Shown here: one piece after another, positions 28,212 to 37,023 of the stretch
Layout: the number at the start of each line of letters is the position of its first letter
How positions within the stretch are numbered: position 1 is the stretch's first letter
Source: Bradyrhizobium sp. 186
Lineage (GTDB): Bacteria; Pseudomonadota; Alphaproteobacteria; Rhizobiales; Xanthobacteraceae
NCBI RefSeq assembly: GCF_023101685.1
Contig: NZ_CP082164.1
Location: 5,766,001-5,830,000, forward strand
DNA length: 64,000 nucleotides
Direction: 5' to 3'
Notes under the pieces: generated by a model
What the model saw: the letters and a program-made list of their open reading frames with translations, nothing else
Databases searched by the model: none
What the model was told of the DNA's origin: nothing
Translations under genes and position numbers: made by a program

Positions 28212-29402
28212 ATGACCATCACCCAGCGGGATCGCGATCTCGGCACCGCCTATGCGATGAAGCCGGCACATACACGCACCGAGCTCACAGCAGTCGTGCG
28301 CGGCACGCCGATGGGCGAGCTGCTCCGTCGCTATTGGCATCCGGTCGGCCTCGCCGGTGACGCCACCGACACGCCGAAGAAAGTGCGCGCGCTCGGCGAG
28401 GACCTGATCCTGTTCCGCGACAAGCACGGCCGCGTCGGCCTGCTGCACGCCCGCTGCTGCCATCGCGGCACCACGCTCTATTACGGCAAGGTCGAGGAGG
28501 ACGGCATCCGCTGCTGCTATCACGGCTGGAAGTTCGACACCGAAGGCCACTGCCTGGAGCAGCCCTGCGAGCCCGACGGCGGCCCGTTCAAGGACAAGGT
28601 GCGCCAGCCCTGGTATCCGGTCGAGGAGCGTTACGGGCTGATCTTCGCCTATATGGGCCCGGCCGAGAAACGCCCGGTGCTGCCGCGCTACGAATGCCTG
28701 GAGACCATGGACGACGGCGAGTTCGTCGAGGCCGACGATTCCTCGATCGGCGGCGGCGGGCCGGCGGTCATTCCCTGCAACTGGCTCCAGCACTTCGAGA
28801 ACGTGGTCGATCCCTACCACGTGCCGGTGCTGCACGGCTCGTTCAGCGGCCCGCAATTCACCAACATGATGGCCTCGATGCCGGAGGTGACGTTCGACAA
28901 GACGCCACGCGGCATCGCCGTGCGCTCGATCCGCAAGCAGGATGACGGCAGGGTGTTTTACCGCGTCACCGAGGCCGCGCTGCCCACCTTGCGCGTCGTG
29001 CCGAACCCGCGCGTGGCGCAATTCGCCCGCGTCGAATCGATCGGATGGACTCTGCCGATCGACGACACCTCGTTCCGCATCTACGTCGCCGGCCGCGTCA
29101 AGAATTCCGGAGACATCGGCCGCATGCGCTCGAAGTTCAACGGAAAATTCTGGTGGGACATGAGCGAGGCCGAGCACCAGCAATTCCCCGGCGACTACGA
29201 AGCCCAGGTCGGCCAGGGCCCGCAGACCGTCCACTCCGAGGAGCATTTCGGCCAGAGCGACCGCGGCATCCTGTTGATCCGGCGCATGCTGAGCGACCAG
29301 CTCGATGCGATGGCCGCAGACCGCGATCCGATCGGTGTGTCGTTCGACGCAAGCGCACCGCCGGTCGAATTCGAAGCGGGGAATTACATCCGCGACGCGT
29401 GA
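28212..29402 (+). CDS. Rieske 2Fe-2S aromatic ring-hydroxylating oxygenase, large subunit
   Basis: Non-haem iron oxygenase component of 396 residues. The Rieske motif is CCHRGTTLYYG followed by CCYHGWKF (CxH...CxxH, about residues 80-104). In the catalytic domain, NWLQHFENVVDPYHVPVLH supplies the Asn/Asp and two His iron ligands. This resembles phthalate-dioxygenase-type or vanillate-demethylase-type terminal oxygenases. I use the ATG at 28212, preceded by GGGAGGAACAGC. No reductase gene lies nearby, so electron donors must come from elsewhere. A transporter gene follows. Confidence 0.88.
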   Translation: MTITQRDRDLGTAYAMKPAHTRTELTAVVRGTPMGELLRRYWHPVGLAGDATDTPKKVRALGEDLILFRDKHGRVGLLHARCCHRGTTLYYGKVEEDGIRCCYHGWKFDTEGHCLEQPCEPDGGPFKDKVRQPWYPVEERYGLIFAYMGPAEKRPVLPRYECLETMDDGEFVEADDSSIGGGGPAVIPCNWLQHFENVVDPYHVPVLHGSFSGPQFTNMMASMPEVTFDKTPRGIAVRSIRKQDDGRVFYRVTEAALPTLRVVPNPRVAQFARVESIGWTLPIDDTSFRIYVAGRVKNSGDIGRMRSKFNGKFWWDMSEAEHQQFPGDYEAQVGQGPQTVHSEEHFGQSDRGILLIRRMLSDQLDAMAADRDPIGVSFDASAPPVEFEAGNYIRDA

Positions 29403-29463
29403 AGCAGCCAGCTCCAAACAGAGCTGGACCGACAACGATAACAAAGACTAATTGGGGGAAGCG

Positions 29464-30760
29464 ATGGTCGATGTGACGTCACAAATGTCGGTGCCAACAG
29501 CCGCCGCGGCAACGCCGTCGGCGCGGCGCTATTACGTGCTCGGGCTGCTCACCATCATCTACGCGCTGAATTTCCTCGACCGCACGATCTTCAATGTCCT
29601 GATCGAGCCGATCAAGAAGGAGTTCGCGCTCAGCGACACCATGATGGGCCTGCTCGCGGGCTTCGGCTTCGCGCTGTTCTATTCCCTGCTCGGCATCCCC
29701 ATTGCGCGCGTGGCCGACCGGCTCAACCGGCGCAACATCGTGGCCGTGGCCTTTGCGTTCTGGAGCGCGATGACGGCGTTGTGCGGAATGGCCTCGAGCG
29801 TGACCTCGCTCGCGTTTGCCAGGATTGGTGTCGGCATCGGCGAATCCGCGGGCTCGCCGGCCTCGCAATCGATCGTCGCCGACCTCTTTGCCAAGAACGA
29901 ACGTCCGCGCGCGCTCGGTATCTACGCCGTCGGCACCTATCTCGGCGTCTTCCTCGGCTATTTCGTCGGCGGCTACGTCAACCAGCACTATGGCTGGCGG
30001 ATGGCGTTCTATGTCGCGGGCCTGCCCGGCATTCTGCTCGCCGTAATTTTGTGGCTGACGATCTCCGAGCCGAAGCGCGGCGCGATGCAGGAGAGTTTCG
30101 TGCCGGAGCCGCTGGGGCCGACGCTGCGCTTCCTCGCATCCCAGCAGAGCTTCATCATCGTGCTGATCGGCTTCTGCCTCACCACCTACACCAATTACGC
30201 GACCGCGGCCTGGATCCCGCCGTTCCTCGCGCGCGTGCACCATCTGTCGAGCGCCGAGATCGGCACCTATGCCGGCACCTTCAAGGGGCTGGCCGGCATG
30301 GCCGGCACCCTGCTCGGCGGCTTCGTGGTGGCCCAGATCAGCCGGCGCGACGACCGCTGGAAGCTGTGGGCGCCCGCGATCACCTCCGGCCTTGCCGGCC
30401 CGGTGTTCGCGCTGTGCCATGCTGACACAGGATTTCGCGATGATGGTGGCGATGCTGGCGCTGACCTCGTTCCTGGTCGGCTTCCATCTCGGACCAATCT
30501 TCGCGATCGCGCAGACCGTGGCAAAACCGAGCATGCGGGCGCTGGCCTCCGCGCTCATCGCGCTCACCGCCACCTGCTTCGGCCAGGGCGTCGGCCCGCT
30601 CGCCGTGGGCATGGTCAACGACGCGCTGAAGGGCAGCTTTGGCGCCGACGCCGTGCGTTATTCCCTGCTTTCGGCGGCGGTCACGACCACGCTGGGCGCC
30701 CTCCTGTTCGTCTGGGCCGCCCGGTCGATCCGGACCGATATCGGCCGGGCCGCGGCCTGA
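29464..30760 (+). pseudogene. MFS transporter interrupted by a frameshift
   Basis: Major facilitator family permease. The first frame runs from the ATG at 29464 (SD GGGGGAAG) and is good MFS sequence, with YALNFLDRTIFNVLIEPIKK and PIARVADRLNRRNIVAV, through GLAGPVFALC. After about 30410-30418 the same frame turns into arginine-rich nonsense. The remaining helices (MLTQDFAMMVAMLALTSFL to IRTDIGRAAA) continue in the next frame to 30760. One extra base explains it. The intact product would be about 431 residues with 12 helices. It is placed 61 bp after the Rieske gene, so it probably imported its aromatic substrate. True mutation or assembly error cannot be separated here. Confidence 0.85.
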
Positions 30761-30906
30761 GGGCCGGGTCCGTGGTCCCATCGTGCGGCGAAACCAGCCG
30801 GGCGGCCAAATGAAACCATTTTGCGGAACCCGCGAAACCATCCGGAAACAGACGGTCCCTAGAACAAGAGCCAACAGACGGCGGCAAAGCCCGTCGGGAG
30901 GCTCAG

Positions 30907-31110
30907 ATGAACCACTCAATTCACTCTGCTGATCGTGGTACCCACATGAAGATCGTGGTGGTGGCGCTGGTGGCCGGCATTGCAGTGGCCGCCTTCGGGA
31001 TCGCTGCCCGTACCAACGCCGATTACAGCCAGACGGCTCAGTCCACCCACGTGATCAAGGCCGGCAAGGCGGTCGTGGTGACGAGCGCGGGCACGTCGGA
31101 GATCCGCTGA
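30907..31110 (+). CDS. Small exported or membrane-anchored hypothetical protein
   Basis: The 67-residue product begins at an ATG preceded by GGGAGG. A hydrophobic segment, MKIVVVALVAGIAVAAFGIA, starts at residue 14, where an alternative start (30946) would give a conventional signal peptide. The remainder is short and polar (HVIKAGKAVVVTSAG). No family is recognised. It is followed by a terminator-like hairpin, supporting an independent gene. Confidence 0.55.
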   Translation: MNHSIHSADRGTHMKIVVVALVAGIAVAAFGIAARTNADYSQTAQSTHVIKAGKAVVVTSAGTSEIR

Positions 31111-31137
31111 CGGGCACTATTCTGGAGAGACCAGTGG

Positions 31138-31163
31138 CGGCCTCCGGGCGGCCTTTTCGTTTT
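31138..31163 (+). terminator. Probable rho-independent terminator
   Basis: A GC-rich element, GGCCTCCGGGCGGCC, can pair its outer GGCC blocks and is followed by TTTTCGTTTT. It lies 27 bp after the stop of the 67-residue gene and before tRNA-Asp. The stem is short with one mismatch. Confidence 0.55.
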
Positions 31164-31269
31164 CCAGAGCAATACTTAGCCGAGGCGTCCTGGCAAAGCG
31201 CAACATCCTTGACTTCACCATGTCCCCCCTTTAAGTCCCCCCTCGTTCCGCGCGCGATTAGCGAACCAC

Positions 31270-31346
<77 letters not shown>

Positions 31347-31548
31347 TTTTGGCAATCCCTTCATAGCCTTAAGCCCGAACTCTTCAACGCCCTTTGCGCC
31401 GGCGATTGATTGCGTTCGCCCAGCCGGAACCGCGGCATAGTCAGCCCGCTCCCGAATCGTCTAGGCCTGCGAGAACTTAGAGAATCCCACGCTTCTCGAC
31501 TTTTCCAGGGATTCCCTGTCATTGGACAATCGAGGAAGGCCAGACAAC

Positions 31549-31848
31549 ATGGCGAAGAAGGCAGCCACTCCCGTCACCATCACCCTCAAGCACCTCGCCG
31601 CCGACATCGCGGAAAGCCAGGACCTCTCGAAGAAGCACGCCGAGGCCGTCCTCACCGACATGGTCGACCTGATCACAAAACACCTGAAGAAGGGCGACCG
31701 GGTCCGCATCGTGGGTCTGGGCATCCTCCAGGTCCGCAAGCGCGCCGCCCGCACCGGCCGCAATCCCGCCACCGGCGAGCCGATCCATATCGAGGCCAGC
31801 AAGAAGGTCGCGTTCCGGCCGGTCAAGGAGCTCAAGGAAGCGATCTGA
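31549..31848 (+). CDS. HU family DNA-binding protein
   Basis: Nucleoid-associated protein of 99 residues. The dimerisation helices are at the N-terminus (LKHLAADIAESQDLSKKHAEA) and a beta-arm region includes GDRVRIVGLGILQVRKRAARTGRNPATGEPI-type residues ending VAFRPVKELKEAI. The start ATG at 31549 fits the AKKAA-type N-terminus of this family. It differs somewhat from the main HU of the group, so it may be a second HU paralog. It lies between tRNA-Asp and pepT, likely as its own unit. Confidence 0.9.
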   Translation: MAKKAATPVTITLKHLAADIAESQDLSKKHAEAVLTDMVDLITKHLKKGDRVRIVGLGILQVRKRAARTGRNPATGEPIHIEASKKVAFRPVKELKEAI

Positions 31849-31950
31849 GGCTACGTTTCGTTAAGCCTGATCCGGCGTCGTTCCGGCCGCAACGCGGCCC
31901 ACTTTTCTGGTATATCCCCAGCTTCCCCTGACCCGGCGGTTTGACCAGAA

Positions 31951-33201
31951 ATGTCCTCCCTCACCTTTTCGCATACCGTGACCGAGCGCTTCCTGCGCTA
32001 CGTCACCATCGATACCCAGTCCGATCCGGAATCCCCGGCCTCGCCCTCAACCGAGAAGCAGAAAGACCTCGGCCGCGTGCTCGCCGCCGAGCTGAAGGCC
32101 ATCGGCGTCGCGGACGCCCATCTCGACGACTACGGCTACGTCTATGGAACGATCCCGGCCAACACCGACAAGAGGGTGCCGGTGATCTGCTTCTGCTCGC
32201 ATATGGACACCTCGCCCGACTGCTCGGGCAAGGACGTCAAGCCGCAGGTCGTGAAGAACTATCGCGGCGGCGATATCACGCTGCCAGGCGATTCCAGCCA
32301 GGTGATCCGCTTCGCCGAGCATCCCGCGCTGAAGAACCAAATCGGCAACGATATCATCACCACCGACGGCACCACGTTGCTGGGCGCCGACAACAAGGCC
32401 GGCGTCGCCGAGATCATGGATGCCGCGCATTTCTTCATCAACAACCCCGACGTGAAGCACGGCACCATCAAGATCCTGTTCACGCCCGACGAGGAGATCG
32501 GCCGCGGCGTCGACAATGTCGACCTGAAGAAGCTCGGCGCCGATTTCGGCTACACCATGGACGGCGAGAGCGCCGGCAGCGTCGAGGACGAGACCTTCTC
32601 GGCGGACGGCGCCACCATCACCATCAACGGCGTCAGTGCCCATCCCGGCTATGCCAAGGGCAAGATGGAGCATGCGATCAAGATCGCAGCCGCGATCGTC
32701 GAGCGCCTGCCCAAAGAAGGCTGCTCGCCCGAGACGACCTCAGGCAAGCAGGGCTTTCTGCACCCGATCGGGATTGACGGTGCGCTGGAGCAGGCGACGC
32801 TCTCCTTCATCGTGCGCGACTTCACCGAGGAAGGGCTGACGGAGAAGGAGGCCCTGCTCGAGGGCATCGTCAAGGACGTGATGAAGGATTTTCCGCGTTC
32901 GACCTACCGCTTCGAGGTGAAGGAGCAGTACCGCAACATGAAGCAGGTGATCGACCGTCACCCGCACATTCTCGAATACGCCATCGAAGCGATCCGCCGC
33001 GCCGGCCTGCGCCCGATGCGCACCGCGATCCGCGGCGGTACCGACGGCTCGCGGTTGTCCTTCATGGGCCTGCCCTGCCCCAACATCTTTGCCGGCGAAC
33101 ACGCCTTCCACTCACGCCTCGAATGGGTCAGCCGGCAGGACATGGAGAAGGCGGTGCAGACGATCGTGCATCTCGCCATGATCTGGGAGGAAAAGGCGTA
33201 G
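31951..33201 (+). CDS. pepT: Peptidase T (tripeptide aminopeptidase)
   Basis: Cytosolic zinc M20 peptidase that removes the N-terminal residue of tripeptides. The 416-residue length matches the family. Metal and catalytic motifs are SHMDTSPD (near residue 78), TDGTTLLGADNKAG (bridging Asp), FTPDEEIGRG (catalytic Glu) and RGGTDGSRLSFMGLPCPN. The last metal His lies near EHAFHSRLEWV. It appears monocistronic. Confidence 0.95.
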   Translation: MSSLTFSHTVTERFLRYVTIDTQSDPESPASPSTEKQKDLGRVLAAELKAIGVADAHLDDYGYVYGTIPANTDKRVPVICFCSHMDTSPDCSGKDVKPQVVKNYRGGDITLPGDSSQVIRFAEHPALKNQIGNDIITTDGTTLLGADNKAGVAEIMDAAHFFINNPDVKHGTIKILFTPDEEIGRGVDNVDLKKLGADFGYTMDGESAGSVEDETFSADGATITINGVSAHPGYAKGKMEHAIKIAAAIVERLPKEGCSPETTSGKQGFLHPIGIDGALEQATLSFIVRDFTEEGLTEKEALLEGIVKDVMKDFPRSTYRFEVKEQYRNMKQVIDRHPHILEYAIEAIRRAGLRPMRTAIRGGTDGSRLSFMGLPCPNIFAGEHAFHSRLEWVSRQDMEKAVQTIVHLAMIWEEKA

Positions 33202-33352
33202 AGCTTTCGCATTCCCGGCCGAGCTGCGCACCGAGGCCGATGGACGCCAAAGCCGACCATTTGCGGTGTTCTCCCTGTCCTATGTTAACGACGCCGGCTC
33301 CACGATCATCAAGGATGCGATCGGGGCGGAACCTCCGGATGGGGAGTGCCGC

Positions 33353-33565
33353 GTGGATCGCAGATCGGCGTGCCTGCATCAGGCGAATGCATTCCGGGAA
33401 AAGGCGATCGCCGATCCCGAGCATCAAGACCAATGGGTCGATGAAGCCATCAAATGGCTGGAGCGGGCGATGGAAGCGGGCCGTCGCGCCGCCATCACGG
33501 TCGAGTCCGAGGATGGCTGTCGCTCTCCGGAGCCGGCAATCCGCGCCCCGCGCCTGCATGGCTAA
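33353..33565 (+). CDS. Hypothetical small soluble protein
   Basis: The 70-residue product is read from the GTG at 33353, which follows GGGGAG at six bases. A longer frame opens at a GTG at 33266 without a ribosome site. The core AFREKAIADPEHQDQW and DEAIKWLERAME forms amphipathic helices, similar in style to short helical proteins that are numerous in Bradyrhizobium genomes. Function is unknown. Confidence 0.45.
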   Translation: MDRRSACLHQANAFREKAIADPEHQDQWVDEAIKWLERAMEAGRRAAITVESEDGCRSPEPAIRAPRLHG

Positions 33566-33722
33566 ATCGTGGAGCGAATGCGCTTCTAGGCGTGGTTCCC
33601 AATTGCCCCGGCCTCTGGTCGCTTCGAACGAAGCCATCCCAACTCGCGTTGCGTGACCACTCCGATCGGCCTCTCGCACCGTTTCCCTCGGAGGAGGAAA
33701 ATGAGAATCTTTCGAACTGACT

Positions 33723-33750
33723 GTAACCGAGTCGGCAATACGACCGAACT
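33723..33750 (+). promoter_or_regulatory. ECF (SigF-type) promoter GTAACC-N16-CGAACT before the sigma gene
   Basis: GTAACC at 33723-33728 and CGAACT at 33745-33750 are separated by exactly 16 bases. This is the promoter form of Caulobacter SigF-type ECF sigma factors, which pair with NrsF anti-sigma factors as here. The same arrangement recurs at 34997-35024. Expected transcription would start a few bases before the sigma start codon, giving a very short leader. Confidence 0.75.
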
Positions 33751-33764
33751 AAAGCCAAGTGGGT

Positions 33765-34322
33765 ATGACGTCTCCGGAAACAGAGCTAAAGGCACTGATG
33801 CTTGCCAGCCAGGACGGCGATGCGGCTGCGCATCGGGTGCTGTTGGAGCGGTTGAGCCGCCACTTGCGCGCCTATTACAAGGGCAAGCTCGCGAAAATAG
33901 GCCGAGGTGCAACGGAAGCCGAGGATTTGGTTCAGGAGGCCGTGTTGGCTATCCACATCCAGCGTCACACCTACGATCCGGAGGAGCCATTGACCCCCTG
34001 GGTGTACGCGATCGCGCGCTACAAGCTGATCGATTTCCTCCGCCGAAACCGGACATCCCTTGCCGACGTGCCGATCGATGAAGCCAACGACGTCACGGCG
34101 AACGACGATCACCTCGGCGCTGAGAGCAGCTTTGATCTCAGGCGCCTGCTAAAGCACCTTCCGGAAAAGATGCAATGCGCTATCGAGGCCGTGAAACTGG
34201 ACGGATTGAGCGTAGCTGAAGCAGCACGGCGTTGCCGTATTTCGGAGTCTGGCGTGAAGGTCAATATTCATCGCGGATTGAAGGCGTTGGCGGCATTGAT
34301 CGCACAGAGGACGCAAACATGA
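33765..34322 (+). CDS. sigF: ECF RNA polymerase sigma factor, SigF/NrsF-associated group
   Basis: Alternative sigma factor of 185 residues with region 2 (EAEDLVQEAVLAIHI, then PWVYAIARYKLIDFLRR) and region 4 (LPEKMQCAIEAVKLDGLSV followed by the helix-turn-helix RISESGVKVNIHRGLKAL). The ATG at 33765 is used; a GTG two codons upstream is possible. The stop overlaps the next gene as ATGA, and that gene encodes an NrsF-type anti-sigma factor. A matching promoter stands directly in front, so autoregulation is expected. In relatives this group responds to oxidative or heavy-metal stress. Confidence 0.9.
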   Translation: MTSPETELKALMLASQDGDAAAHRVLLERLSRHLRAYYKGKLAKIGRGATEAEDLVQEAVLAIHIQRHTYDPEEPLTPWVYAIARYKLIDFLRRNRTSLADVPIDEANDVTANDDHLGAESSFDLRRLLKHLPEKMQCAIEAVKLDGLSVAEAARRCRISESGVKVNIHRGLKALAALIAQRTQT

Positions 34323-34960
34323 AGACGGACGAGCTGATCACTGCACTTAGCATGGGCGTCGAACCGGTTAACCGGCGGCTGGTCGACCGCAGCGTAGGCA
34401 TTGCGCTCGCGATTGGAACGGCTGTTGCGATCGGGGTGACGTTCGTTGCGCTTGGCGTCCGCGCGGACCTGGCCACGCCTCGCGCCGTGATTTTCCTGTT
34501 CCTGAAGTTCGCGTTCGCGGCCGGTACCCTAGGCGCGGCATCTGTGTATTTGGCACGGCTGGCACGTCCTGGAGGGGAGCGAAGGGTTTCCTCGGGACTG
34601 GCCGCGCTGCCGTTTGTGGCGATCCTGCTGCTTGCTGGCGGCAGCCTTGGACAGGCGCCCAGGTCGCACTGGGACAAGATGGTGATGGGCGGTGAATGGA
34701 TCGAATGCCTCATTTCCATTCCGATCATTGCGATCGTCCCCTTTGCCGCCGTTATTTGGGCCGTGCGAAAGGCAGCTCCGACCAATCTGGTTCGGACAGG
34801 CGCGTTCAGCGGGCTTGTCGCAGGCGGTGTGAGCGCGGTCGCCTATGCACTTCATTGCACCGACGATTCGCTGCCTTTCATCGCGCTCTGGTACGGCGGC
34901 ACTATTGTGCTGTGCACGCTCGCAGGTGCGATGTTGGGACCGCGGCTGCTACGTTGGTAA
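34319..34960 (+). CDS. nrsF: NrsF (DUF1109) family anti-sigma factor
   Basis: Inner-membrane anti-sigma factor of 213 residues with six hydrophobic segments. The N-terminal cytosolic stretch MKTDELITALSMGVEPV and the cysteines in GEWIECLISIP and YALHCTDDS match the NrsF family, in which conserved cysteines have been linked to signal sensing. The ATG overlaps the sigma factor stop by 4 bp, so the two are co-translated. It should hold the sigma factor inactive until stress. Confidence 0.9.
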   Translation: MKTDELITALSMGVEPVNRRLVDRSVGIALAIGTAVAIGVTFVALGVRADLATPRAVIFLFLKFAFAAGTLGAASVYLARLARPGGERRVSSGLAALPFVAILLLAGGSLGQAPRSHWDKMVMGGEWIECLISIPIIAIVPFAAVIWAVRKAAPTNLVRTGAFSGLVAGGVSAVAYALHCTDDSLPFIALWYGGTIVLCTLAGAMLGPRLLRW

Positions 34961-34996
34961 GTGAAAAGATGATGTATCTCACGTCGGCGTGAGCCT

Positions 34997-35024
34997 GTAA
35001 CCGCCGGACGGCTGGCTCCGAACT
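34997..35024 (+). promoter_or_regulatory. Second ECF (SigF-type) promoter, GTAACC-N16-CGAACT
   Basis: GTAACC at 34997-35002 and CGAACT at 35019-35024, again with exactly 16 bases between, lie 52 bp upstream of the small exported protein gene at 35077. Identity of both hexamers and spacing with the site at 33723 strongly suggests a shared sigma factor. Confidence 0.75.
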
Positions 35025-35076
35025 CCTCATGAGAAGCGCATTGAATGCGTTTCCTCAAAATGATGGAGCCGGGACC

Positions 35077-35331
35077 ATGTTGACCAAAAGCCTTCTCGCA
35101 ATCACGCTTCTGGCGATGCTATCCGCCAGCGCCCAGGCGGGCTCGACCATTTCCGACAAGAGCTACTGGCCGAACGAGGCCAGGCAAGCCACACAATCCG
35201 GAGCAGCCATCTCGCCACGCGACTTGAACTCCGCGTTCGCCTATGATCGCGGATCCGGTGTGCAGCCCGCGACAGCACCGACCGTCGGCGCATCCGGCTC
35301 GCGCTATCAGGGAGGGCCCAAGTCCCACTAA
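35077..35331 (+). CDS. Small exported protein, probable SigF regulon member
   Basis: The 84-residue product begins MLTKSLLAITLLAMLSASAQA, a clear signal peptide cleaved near AQA-GS. The mature part is about 63 residues, polar and low in cysteine (YWPNEARQATQSG, then LNSAFAYDRGSG). I use the ATG at 35077; the longer frame adds residues that would disrupt the signal peptide. Function is unknown. Its ECF promoter at 34997 links it to the sigma/anti-sigma pair upstream. Confidence 0.7.
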   Translation: MLTKSLLAITLLAMLSASAQAGSTISDKSYWPNEARQATQSGAAISPRDLNSAFAYDRGSGVQPATAPTVGASGSRYQGGPKSH

Positions 35332-35457
35332 AGCGCGATGAGATGAGGATGAATCATCATCGCGTTTTAGGTTATCGTTTGAGCATGATCTCCGCGCAAA
35401 CGCGTTCCGCGTTTGTCCCGAGGGAAAACCGCTTCGCACTTTTCCGGATCATGCGCT
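35332..35457. repeat. GCATGATC-type intergenic repeat, copy 3, composite
   Basis: Two blocks are joined. The first is an AAAGCGCGATGAGATGAGG-TGAATCATCATCGCGTTTT segment with internal ATGA/TCAT pairing. The second, at 35382-35457, runs from AGCATGATCTCCGCGCAAACG to CTTTTCCGGATCATGCGCT. The outer blocks match copies 1 and 2. It separates the SigF-linked genes from the metal cluster. Confidence 0.75.
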
Positions 35458-35557
35458 AGTTCTGATATTCGCTTTGTCCCACGGCGAGGGATTGCGGAAT
35501 AGCATAGGGCTCCGCGATCCCTCGTGCTCAAGTTCACCGCAACAGGAGAAACGTCGG

Positions 35558-36067
35558 ATGATTCCAGGCGACCATGCAGGAAGCGCCGAGAAGGACGCAC
35601 ACCGCTTTGCGCGACGATCCGTTCTGGGATTGGTCGCTGTTGCAACACTCGGAGTGGTGACACGCGCCGCTCTTGCTGCTGAACGGGTGATCAAGGTCCA
35701 CAAGGATCCGAACTGCGGCTGTTGCTCCGGTTGGGTACAACACTTGCGAAACGCGGGGCTCACCGTCGAAGCGGAGGATGCTTCTGACCTCCCGAGCGTG
35801 CGCAGGCGCCTGGGCGTCCCACCCGATCTGGCGGCGTGCCATACGGCAGAGGTGAGCGGCTACATCCTTGAGGGACACGTCCCGGCAGCAGCGGTGCAGC
35901 GGCTGCTGGCCGAACGCCCGAAGGCTACGGGGCTCGCTGTGCCCGGCATGCCCATAGGGTCGCCGGGAATGGAAGGTGGGGACCCCCAGCCATATACCGT
36001 CGTGCTGTTTGGACCGGCCGGTCGGACGCCGTTCATGCGTTTTGTTGGCAAGGAAGCCATTGGTTGA
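35558..36067 (+). CDS. DUF411 family exported metal-binding protein
   Basis: The 169-residue product has an N-terminal ARRSVLGLVAVATLG segment that could be a Tat or Sec signal peptide. The DUF411 domain follows, with HKDPNCGCCSGWVQHLR carrying three closely spaced cysteines near residue 50, and CHTAEVSGYILEGHVPAAAV. The family is common in copper resistance loci and is thought to bind metal in the periplasm. The ATG at 35558 follows ACAGGAGAAACG. It is first gene of the metal cluster. Confidence 0.88.
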   Translation: MIPGDHAGSAEKDAHRFARRSVLGLVAVATLGVVTRAALAAERVIKVHKDPNCGCCSGWVQHLRNAGLTVEAEDASDLPSVRRRLGVPPDLAACHTAEVSGYILEGHVPAAAVQRLLAERPKATGLAVPGMPIGSPGMEGGDPQPYTVVLFGPAGRTPFMRFVGKEAIG

Positions 36068-36161
36068 CCCGTTTGAGACAAGTTAACCACAGGGCGCCTA
36101 GCTCGCGCATTTGTGAACCGGAGGACTTTCCAGCGTCTCCCCCGCGTGAGAGTGTCGCACC

Positions 36162-36521
36162 ATGAACGCTCGCTGCTTCGTTAAGTTCGTCCTTGCGGTC
36201 CTTGTGACCGCGGGACTGACGGTCGCGCCGCTGGTTACACCCGCGGCGGCGGGCCATTGGACGACGGGCAACATGCAGATGGCCGACGCGCAAGACATGC
36301 CGGACGACATGTCGTGCTGCCCGGACGAGCAGAACAGCAAGCAATGCCAGGACTGTCCTCTCGTCGCAATTTGCATGTTGAAGGTGTTACAAGCCGGACC
36401 ATCGATCTCGCCGATAATTGTCGGGCAGCCAGTCATCGAACTGCTTCAACCGCTCGATGACATCATTGCCGACGGCTTCGCCCGGCCCCCTCCGGATCAC
36501 CCCCCTCGATTGATCGTCTGA
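36162..36521 (+). CDS. Cysteine-rich exported hypothetical protein in metal cluster
   Basis: The 119-residue product has a signal peptide (MNARCFVKFVLAVLVTAGL) cleaved near TPAAA-GH. A short segment with Met and Cys residues follows: NMQMADAQDMPDDMSCCPDE and CQDCPLVAICMLK. This fits metal binding in the periplasm. A Pro-rich tail ends in HPPRLIV. I do not recognise a named family. Placement between DUF411 and YtkA-like genes supports a role in copper handling. Confidence 0.65.
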   Translation: MNARCFVKFVLAVLVTAGLTVAPLVTPAAAGHWTTGNMQMADAQDMPDDMSCCPDEQNSKQCQDCPLVAICMLKVLQAGPSISPIIVGQPVIELLQPLDDIIADGFARPPPDHPPRLIV

Positions 36522-36615
36522 CCGGCGCTGTGGCGCCGGAACGTTGACGCGCGTCTGTCGCGCGTCGCCGCATGCCGCTTCGGCGGCCCTACAGACATTT
36601 CGAGGAACAGACATC

Positions 36616-37023
36616 ATGAAGACTTCCCCTGCTGCGCGCGCGCTCGCCGCCGCGCTGATTGGCATTTCGATTACGGCAGCGCCAAAACTCGCCTTCGCTG
36701 GCATCAAGGACTACGAATTTCAGCTCGTCGAACCGACCGTGCAGGCCGGGGCCGACAAGGTCGTGACGGTGCGGCTGATCAACAAGAAGACCGGCAAGGC
36801 AGTACCGGACGCCGTCATATTCGCCTCCCGGCTCGACATGGCCCCGGACGGCATGCAGGAGATGGTTACCAAGGTTACCGCGATGCCGGGCACGGAGCCT
36901 GGAACCTATCGGTTCAAGGCGAGCTTCGGCATGGCTGGACGCTGGCAACTCTCGCTCGGCGCTAAGGTGCAGGGCGAGACCGGCACGGTCGAGAACAAGC
37001 TCGTCGTCACGGCCGAGAAATGA
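36616..37023 (+). CDS. YtkA/FixH-like exported protein
   Basis: The 135-residue product has a signal peptide ending near KLAFA-GI and a beta-sandwich domain with KVVTVRLINKKTGKAVPDAV and the Met-containing RLDMAPDGMQEMVTKV. It ends in GTYRFKASFGMAGRWQLSL, which is typical of YtkA-like/FixH-type periplasmic domains. The ATG at 36616 follows GAGGAACAG. Its stop overlaps the cusB start (ATGA), so it is co-translated with the efflux system. It may act as periplasmic metal donor; that is inference. Confidence 0.8.
   Translation: MKTSPAARALAAALIGISITAAPKLAFAGIKDYEFQLVEPTVQAGADKVVTVRLINKKTGKAVPDAVIFASRLDMAPDGMQEMVTKVTAMPGTEPGTYRFKASFGMAGRWQLSLGAKVQGETGTVENKLVVTAEK

Noticed and set aside
36064..36110. 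GTTAACC near the Cys-rich gene as a third SigF promoter
   Set aside because: The bases 16 positions downstream read GCGCAT, not CGAA.
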